Of a DNA stretch of 12,219 nucleotides, positions 7,553 to 12,219 are shown one piece after another. Below the pieces are notes generated by a model. That model saw only the letters and a program-made list of their open reading frames with translations, had not been told where the DNA came from and made no database searches. Numbering within the stretch: position 1 is the stretch's first letter; every line of letters begins with the position of its first letter. The DNA is from Bordetella parapertussis (GTDB lineage Bacteria; Pseudomonadota; Gammaproteobacteria; Burkholderiales; SG8-39): contig CAMBSA010000011.1 in NCBI GenBank assembly GCA_945869935.1, positions 1 through 12,219 of the forward strand. The letters are read 5' to 3'. Made by a program: the position numbers and the translations under genes.

Positions 7553-8727
7553 GCAGCCTCCCCCCGCATCAAGGCACGGTTTTCCCAGTCAACCCGCATG
7601 AGGATCGCGATCCCAACGCAATTGGCAAGAATTCCGCTGCCGCCGAAGCTCATCAGCGGAAGCGTGATTCCCTTGGTCGGTAGCACACCGAGATTCACGC
7701 CCATGTTGATCAGCGTCTGCACCCCCAGCCAAACACCAACACCCTGCGCAACAAGCGCTGCGTAGGGGCGTTCGAGAGATACCGCAAGTCTGCCGATCAC
7801 AAACGCGCGGATCACGAGCCATGCAAACAGGCCGATCACGAGCATCACTCCGGCAAATCCGAGCTCCTCCCCAATCACTGCAAGCAAGAAATCGGTGTGC
7901 GCCCCCCACAGGTACTGGAGCTTCTCAACGCTCGCGCCTAGACCGACACCCAGCCACTCGCCCCGCCCGAAGGCAATCAGTGCGTGCGAAAGTTGATAGC
8001 CCTTGTCGTACGGATCCGCCCACGGATCCATGAATCCGATAATGCGTTGCAGGCGATAGGGGGAAGACATCACGAGACCCGAAAATCCCACGGCGAACAG
8101 CGCCAACAGGCCCACGAACCAGCGCGCATTCATGCCTCCCAGGAACAGTGCGCCGGTCGCAATGCAGGCAATCACCACAAATGCGCCGAAGTCCGGTTCA
8201 CGCAAGAGCAACCAGCCGACGACCAGCATTACGCCAAGCATCGGCAACAGGCCTCGCTTGAAGCTGTGCATGTGTGCGGTCTTCCTCGCGGTGTAGTCCG
8301 CCGCATAGATCACCGTCGCGAGCTTCATCAGTTCAGAGGGCTGCAGATTTGCGACGCCAAGGCCGATCCAGCGACGGGAGCCGTTGACCTCTCGGCCAAC
8401 TCCGGGCACAAGCACGAGCGCCAGCAGAACAACCGCGCCGAAAAACAACCACGGCGCGAATCGTTGCCAGACGCGGATCGGGACCTGGAACGCCAGCATC
8501 GCCGCGAGCGCAGCTACCAGAAGGAATGCGAGATGGCGGGTCAGGAAATACACCGAGCTTCCACCGGTTAAGCGACTCCCTTCGGCCATCGAAATCGAGG
8601 AGGAATAGACCATCACCAGACCGATCGCGAGAAGCAGGAGCACCGACCAGAGCAGCCCTTCGTCGAAATCCGAGGTCGAACCGCGGATGCCGTTTATCTG
8701 TCCGCTGCCAAGGATGCTAGTGGCCAC
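7549..8727 (-). CDS. ftsW: Septal peptidoglycan polymerase FtsW (SEDS family), GTG start
   Basis: Inner-membrane SEDS glycosyltransferase that polymerises lipid II at the division septum together with its partner class B PBP (FtsI). The chosen GTG at 8727 gives 392 residues with about ten hydrophobic segments. The frame is open further upstream, but that part (about 70 codons) lies inside murD, lacks hydrophobic or family-like sequence and is rejected. GTG is preceded by AAGGA at 8734-8738 with a 6-base spacer. No in-frame ATG occurs before Met39, inside the first membrane segment. SEDS hallmarks are [11 protein letters not shown]...LQPSE (114-132), REPDFGAF (176-183), [21 protein letters not shown] (244-264) and [15 protein letters not shown] (276-290); D279 aligns, by my reading, with the catalytic Asp297 of E. 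coli Fts[11 protein letters not shown] lies at 356-365. The gene ends 37 bases before murG. Confidence 0.96.
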   Translation of the reverse strand: MATSILGSGQINGIRGSTSDFDEGLLWSVLLLLAIGLVMVYSSSISMAEGSRLTGGSSVYFLTRHLAFLLVAALAAMLAFQVPIRVWQRFAPWLFFGAVVLLALVLVPGVGREVNGSRRWIGLGVANLQPSELMKLATVIYAADYTARKTAHMHSFKRGLLPMLGVMLVVGWLLLREPDFGAFVVIACIATGALFLGGMNARWFVGLLALFAVGFSGLVMSSPYRLQRIIGFMDPWADPYDKGYQLSHALIAFGRGEWLGVGLGASVEKLQYLWGAHTDFLLAVIGEELGFAGVMLVIGLFAWLVIRAFVIGRLAVSLERPYAALVAQGVGVWLGVQTLINMGVNLGVLPTKGITLPLMSFGGSGILANCVGIAILMRVDWENRALMRGEAA

Positions 8728-10153
8728 GCTGGATCCTTTGCACCGCGCTTCGGAAGACTTCGGCGCGATGCAGATAGTCCCGATACATGTCGAAGCTTGC
8801 GCAGGCAGGGGACAAAAGAACCGCGTCGCCGGCTTTCGCCTCAACCGAAGCAATGGCGACCGCTTCGTCCATCGTGGTCGCGTAGCGGATATCGACGCCT
8901 GAACCGTCAATCGCCCGTTCGATCTCGGGCGCGTCACGACCGATCAGGACCACGCAACGCGCGGCTGCAGTCACCGCAGCCTTGAGCGGCGTGAAGTCCT
9001 GGGATTTTCCATCTCCTCCTGCGATCAGGACAACCTTTGAATCGTCAATGGCAAGTCCGCTCAGCGCAGCAACCGTCGAGCCGACATTGGTGCCCTTCGA
9101 GTCGTCGTACCAGCGAACACCACCATCCTCGCGCACGAGTTCCACGCGGTGCGGAAGACCCCGGAAGTCCTGGAGTGCAGCGAGCGATGGGGCGAGAGCG
9201 AGTCCTATCGCGCGCGCGATCGCAAGCGCTGCGAGCGCATTCGCCGCGTTATGCAAACCGGCAAGCTGCATGTCCGCGATTCGCATCAGGGGCGTCGTAC
9301 CGCGGGCGAGCCAGATATCACCCGAAACGCGGACAAGCCCAAAGTCGGTGTCCCGCTCGGCGATCCCGAGCCCGAAGGTGATCGAGTCACGACCGAAACG
9401 CGACATGGCCAGGGTCCGCGGGTCGTCACGATTCAGAACTTGCACCCGCGCGTGTTCGAGAATCCTGGATTTCGCTGCCGCATACGGTTCGATCGATTCA
9501 TACCGGTCGAGATGATCTTCGGTGACGTTCAGAACCGCCGCCGCGTCCGGTGCAAGCGATGAGGTCGTCTCGAGCTGGAAGCTCGACAACTCCAGCACCC
9601 AGGCCTCGGGCATAGCCCCGGCGGACTCCCGCCTTGCAAGCGCGCCCAGAATCGCCGGGCCGATGTTCCCCGCCACCTCGGTGTCCAGCGACGCGCGTTT
9701 GCACATCGCGCCTACAAGCGCCGTCACCGTGCTTTTCCCGTTGGTTCCGGTAATCGCGATGATTTTCGACGCGCATCCCTTGGTTGCCCGGGCGAATAAT
9801 TCGACATCACCGATCACGGGAACGCCGGCGGAAATCGCGCCGGCGACTGCAGGCTCCGACAACGCGATTCCAGGGCTGATCGCTATCAGGTCAGCGGCGG
9901 CAAGGACGTCCGTCGAAAAACCGCCAAGGCGTATCTCGCACCCAGGCAGCGCGGCGCGAAGGGATACAAGCCCGGGCGGTGCGGGGCGGGTGTCGACCAC
10001 GGTGACCTTCGCCCCGTGTGCATGTGCCCATTTCGCGGTCGACACACCCGTCTCTCCGAGGCCGAGCACCACGACATGCCTTCCCGCGAATCGGATCACG
10101 TCCAACTCGCCGAATCCGGTCGCGTGATTGTAGGCGCGGGCTGCATTTGCCAT
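8717..10153 (-). CDS. murD: UDP-MurNAc-L-Ala:D-Glu ligase MurD
   Basis: Cytoplasmic ATP-dependent ligase that adds D-glutamate to UDP-MurNAc-L-Ala. The 478-residue product has an N-terminal Rossmann-like UDP-binding domain ([16 protein letters not shown], 27-42), the ATP P-loop GTNGKST at 136-142, ELSSFQLE at 188-195, [10 protein letters not shown] at 209-218, the lysine in AAAKSR (K228), which is the candidate carbamylated lysine, and C-terminal [12 protein letters not shown] at 349-360 and SPACASFDM at 448-456. The assigned ATG forms TGATG with the mraY stop, but no good Shine-Dalgarno sequence precedes it. The first 22 or so residues precede the conserved core, so an in-frame GTG at 10099 (codon 19) is a possible alternative; E. 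coli MurD has only a few residues there. The 3' end overlaps the ftsW GTG start by 11 bases. Confidence 0.97.
   Translation of the reverse strand: MANAARAYNHATGFGELDVIRFAGRHVVVLGLGETGVSTAKWAHAHGAKVTVVDTRPAPPGLVSLRAALPGCEIRLGGFSTDVLAAADLIAISPGIALSEPAVAGAISAGVPVIGDVELFARATKGCASKIIAITGTNGKSTVTALVGAMCKRASLDTEVAGNIGPAILGALARRESAGAMPEAWVLELSSFQLETTSSLAPDAAAVLNVTEDHLDRYESIEPYAAAKSRILEHARVQVLNRDDPRTLAMSRFGRDSITFGLGIAERDTDFGLVRVSGDIWLARGTTPLMRIADMQLAGLHNAANALAALAIARAIGLALAPSLAALQDFRGLPHRVELVREDGGVRWYDDSKGTNVGSTVAALSGLAIDDSKVVLIAGGDGKSQDFTPLKAAVTAAARCVVLIGRDAPEIERAIDGSGVDIRYATTMDEAVAIASVEAKAGDAVLLSPACASFDMYRDYLHRAEVFRSAVQRIQRGH
8734..8738 (-). promoter_or_regulatory. Ribosome binding site deciding the ftsW GTG start
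   Basis: AAGGA within the last codons of murD, six bases upstream of the GTG at 8727. It sits just before the murD stop and so fits coupled translation of ftsW with murD. It is the main reason for choosing GTG over upstream in-frame ATG codons. Confidence 0.75.
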
Positions 10154-11322
10154 CAGCGAAGCTTCAGCGTCGAAAGACCGAACAGCACGAGCATCATGGT
10201 GATGATCCAGAATCGGACCACGACCTGAGTTTCCTTCCAGCCCGTCTCCTCGAAATGGTGATGCAGGGGTGCCATCCGGAGAATTCGCCGCCCCGTCCCG
10301 TACTTGCGCTTGGTGTATTTGAAATATGTGACCTGCACCATCACCGACAGCGTCTCGGCAACGAACACGCCCCCCATGATGAAGAGCACAATCTCCTGTC
10401 GAGTGATCACCGCCACGGTGCCAAGTGCTGCCCCGAGAGACAGTGCGCCAACGTCACCCATGAAAACTTCGGCGGGATAGGCGTTGAACCAGAGGAAACC
10501 AAGCCCCGCTCCTGCCAGTGCCGCGCAGAACACGAGCAACTCGCCCGATCCGGGAATGAACGGAAACAGCAGGTATTTGGAATGCACCGAATTGCCGACC
10601 ACATAGGCGAATATGCCGAGCGCGCTGCCCACCATGACCGCGGGCATGATCGCGAGGCCGTCCAGGCCGTCAGTGAGATTGACGGCGTGGCTCGTGCCCA
10701 CGATAACGAAATAGCTGAGCCCGATGAAACCAAAGACACCGAGCGGATAGGCGACGTTCTTGAAAAACGGAACAATCAGGTCCGCCTTGGGCGGCAGATT
10801 CATTTCGAATCCGCTGCGCATCCACGCCATGAAGAGCTCGAGAATTTGCTGATTGGACGGGACTGACACCGCGAACGCCAGGTAGACGGCCGCGACCAGT
10901 CCTATAAGCGATGACCAGAAGAATTTTGCTCCCGCCGACAAGCCTTTCGGATTGCGGTAGACGACCTTGCGATAGTCGTCCACCCACCCGATTGCGCCAA
11001 ACCCGAAGGTCACCATCAGTACCACCCATACGAACCGGTTTTCGAGATCAGCCCAGAGCAGCGTGGTGATCAGGATCGCGATAAGCACCAATGCACCACC
11101 CATCGTCGGAGTGCCCGCCTTGGCGAGATGGCTCTGCGGACCGTCATCGCGGATTGCCTGGCCGATCTTGTAGGCAGTCAGTTTGCGAATGACGATCGGG
11201 CCCGCGATCAGCGAGATCGCAAGCGCCGTAAGGCACGCAAGTACGGCCCGCAGGGTTATGTAATTGAACACCGCGAACGCGCGAAACTCGGCGCTCAGCC
11301 ATTGCGCCAGTTCTAGCAGCAT
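10153..11322 (-). CDS. mraY: Phospho-MurNAc-pentapeptide translocase MraY
   Basis: Inner-membrane enzyme that transfers phospho-MurNAc-pentapeptide from UDP to undecaprenyl phosphate, giving lipid I. The 389-residue product is a polytopic membrane protein with about ten hydrophobic segments. Key motifs are the catalytic Asp pair in GWVDDYRK (D115, D116), NLTDGLDGL at 215-223, [16 protein letters not shown] at 279-293 (with D290) and the HHHFE motif at 354-358. Length matches betaproteobacterial MraY; E. coli MraY is about 360 residues, and the extra sequence appears to lie near residues 152-182 (SVPSNQQ to PPKADL), which I infer is a periplasmic loop. The ATG lies within the end of murF (10-base overlap) and is preceded by a GAGGGGG Shine-Dalgarno-like run at 11327-11333, which supports this start. 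Its stop shares one base with the murD ATG. Confidence 0.98.
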   Translation of the reverse strand: MLLELAQWLSAEFRAFAVFNYITLRAVLACLTALAISLIAGPIVIRKLTAYKIGQAIRDDGPQSHLAKAGTPTMGGALVLIAILITTLLWADLENRFVWVVLMVTFGFGAIGWVDDYRKVVYRNPKGLSAGAKFFWSSLIGLVAAVYLAFAVSVPSNQQILELFMAWMRSGFEMNLPPKADLIVPFFKNVAYPLGVFGFIGLSYFVIVGTSHAVNLTDGLDGLAIMPAVMVGSALGIFAYVVGNSVHSKYLLFPFIPGSGELLVFCAALAGAGLGFLWFNAYPAEVFMGDVGALSLGAALGTVAVITRQEIVLFIMGGVFVAETLSVMVQVTYFKYTKRKYGTGRRILRMAPLHHHFEETGWKETQVVVRFWIITMMLVLFGLSTLKLR

Positions 11323-12219
11323 GCAGCCCCCTCGAGACCCGCGACAACCCGTTCCATCCGCATGAACCGCGACCCCTTCACTAGAACCGTCGATGCGGCA
11401 TTCAGAACACCGGCGATCGCCGGCGCCATCGCGTCCGCGCTGTCGAAATGCGTGGCGTCCCGCCCGAAAGCCGTGACCGATTCCCGCGCGAGCTCACCGA
11501 CGGCAAACAGGCGTTCGATCCCGCTTTCCTTGGCGTATCGTCCGATCTCCGCGTGAAATTCGGCGCCTTTTGTGCCCACTTCACCCATGTCACCGAGCAC
11601 CAGAACGCGCGGTCCGGGGGCGTGCGCGAGCACATCGATCGCAGCCCGTACCGAATCCGGGTTTGCGTTGTATGTGTCATCGAGCAGGGTGGCACCGCAG
11701 CGGCTGCGCTTTCTCTCCAGCCGACCCTTGACCGGACGAAAGGACTCCAGACCGATACGCACAGAGTCGAGACGGATTCCGGCAGCGAATGTCGCGGCCA
11801 CGGCGGCAAGCGCGTTCCGGACATTGTGCTCACCGAACGCATGCAGGTTGATCTCCGCGGCCCCCTCGGGAAAATGCACGGAAACACGCGTCCCTTCGGG
11901 ATGACTTTCGTAACTTCCCGTGACGGTCCCGGCTCGCAGACCGAAGTCAAACACGCGTAGTGCCCGACGACTCGCTACGTTGCGCCACAACTGCGCGCCC
12001 CCGTCGTCGGCATTGATCACCGCGACCGCTCCGGGTTCGAGGGACTCCAAAAGCGCCGCATGCTCGAGCGCAACGGCCTCCACCGAATGCATGAATTCCT
12101 GGTGTTCGCGTTGCGCGTTGTTGATCACACCGATCGTGGCCGCCGCCAGCGGGGCGAGTTCGCCGGTCTCTCCGGGGTGATTCATCCCGATTTCGACGAC
12201 CGCGCAGGAATGATGCTCT
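11313..12219 (-). CDS. murF: UDP-MurNAc-tripeptide:D-Ala-D-Ala ligase MurF (5' end missing)
   Basis: Cytoplasmic ATP-dependent Mur ligase that adds the D-Ala-D-Ala dipeptide to the UDP-MurNAc-tripeptide, the last soluble step of peptidoglycan precursor synthesis. The frame is open to the window edge; 301 codons are visible, and about 150 N-terminal residues, including the UDP-sugar-binding domain and the GT(N/G)GK(T/S) P-loop, lie outside. Visible residues (1 = first complete codon) show the central ligase domain, with [11 protein letters not shown] at 8-18 and [11 protein letters not shown] at 33-43, then [13 protein letters not shown] at 129-141. The C-terminal domain carries KGRLERKR at 164-171, [10 protein letters not shown] at 180-189 and VLGDMGEVG at 207-215. 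An internal ATG at 12185 is not the start, because conserved MurF sequence continues upstream of it. The TAG stop overlaps the mraY start by 10 bases. Confidence 0.97.
   Translation of the reverse strand, partial: EHHSCAVVEIGMNHPGETGELAPLAAATIGVINNAQREHQEFMHSVEAVALEHAALLESLEPGAVAVINADDGGAQLWRNVASRRALRVFDFGLRAGTVTGSYESHPEGTRVSVHFPEGAAEINLHAFGEHNVRNALAAVAATFAAGIRLDSVRIGLESFRPVKGRLERKRSRCGATLLDDTYNANPDSVRAAIDVLAHAPGPRVLVLGDMGEVGTKGAEFHAEIGRYAKESGIERLFAVGELARESVTAFGRDATHFDSADAMAPAIAGVLNAASTVLVKGSRFMRMERVVAGLEGAACC

Noticed and set aside
8728..8937. Upstream extension of the ftsW frame to ATG 8937
   Set aside because: It lies entirely within murD, encodes Arg/Ser/Thr-rich sequence unlike FtsW, and the GTG at 8727 has a well-placed ribosome binding site.
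10018..10866. Plus-strand open frame of 282 codons opposite mraY and murD
   Set aside because: It is antisense to conserved genes, with a His/Glu/Arg-rich composition typical of a shadow frame and no family resemblance.

Overview
The window is a continuous piece of the division and cell wall (dcw) cluster of a Gram-negative bacterium. All eleven recognisable genes are on the minus strand, so transcription runs from 12219 towards 1: murF (5' end cut off), mraY, murD, ftsW, murG, murC, murB, ddlB, ftsQ, ftsA, ftsZ (3' end cut off). Base composition is GC-rich (roughly 60 % by eye). The organism is most likely a betaproteobacterium: MraY is 389 residues (about 30 longer than the E. coli protein), FtsZ begins MFEIVEP..HTGTVIKVVGVGG, and the gene order is the beta/gammaproteobacterial one. 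A type II-looking MurB of about 300 residues between murC and ddlB leans towards Nitrosomonadales/Rhodocyclales-like lineages rather than Burkholderiaceae; this is inferred from memory of the families, not tested.

Layout in order of transcription: 12219-11313 murF; 11322-10153 mraY; 10153-8717 murD; 8727-7549 ftsW (GTG start); 7511-6453 murG; 6456-5026 murC; 5029-4124 murB; 4127-3183 ddlB; 3193-2435 ftsQ; 2404-1175 ftsA; 1066-1 ftsZ. No stretch without a gene exceeds 108 bases, and I see no tRNA, rRNA, mobile element, CRISPR array or strong promoter.

The genes form one pathway. MurC, MurD and MurF add amino acids or the D-Ala-D-Ala dipeptide to UDP-MurNAc (made by MurB); Ddl makes the dipeptide; MraY and MurG build lipid I and lipid II at the inner membrane; FtsW polymerises lipid II at the septum; FtsQ, FtsA and FtsZ are divisome components that place and drive that synthesis.

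The most noteworthy feature is the wiring of the junctions. Seven of the ten overlap by 1 to 11 bases, including three ATGA overlaps. The two short gaps (37 and 30 bases) each contain a tiny ORF that starts in an ATGA overlap with the upstream stop, has its own Shine-Dalgarno-like sequence, and ends on or one base before the next gene's ATG. These would extend start/stop coupling from murF to ftsA without a break. Only ftsA-ftsZ breaks the chain, with a 108-base spacer holding several potential hairpins, one of them terminator-like, and a strong ftsZ ribosome binding site. I found no clearly novel system beyond this; otherwise it is a conserved core locus.
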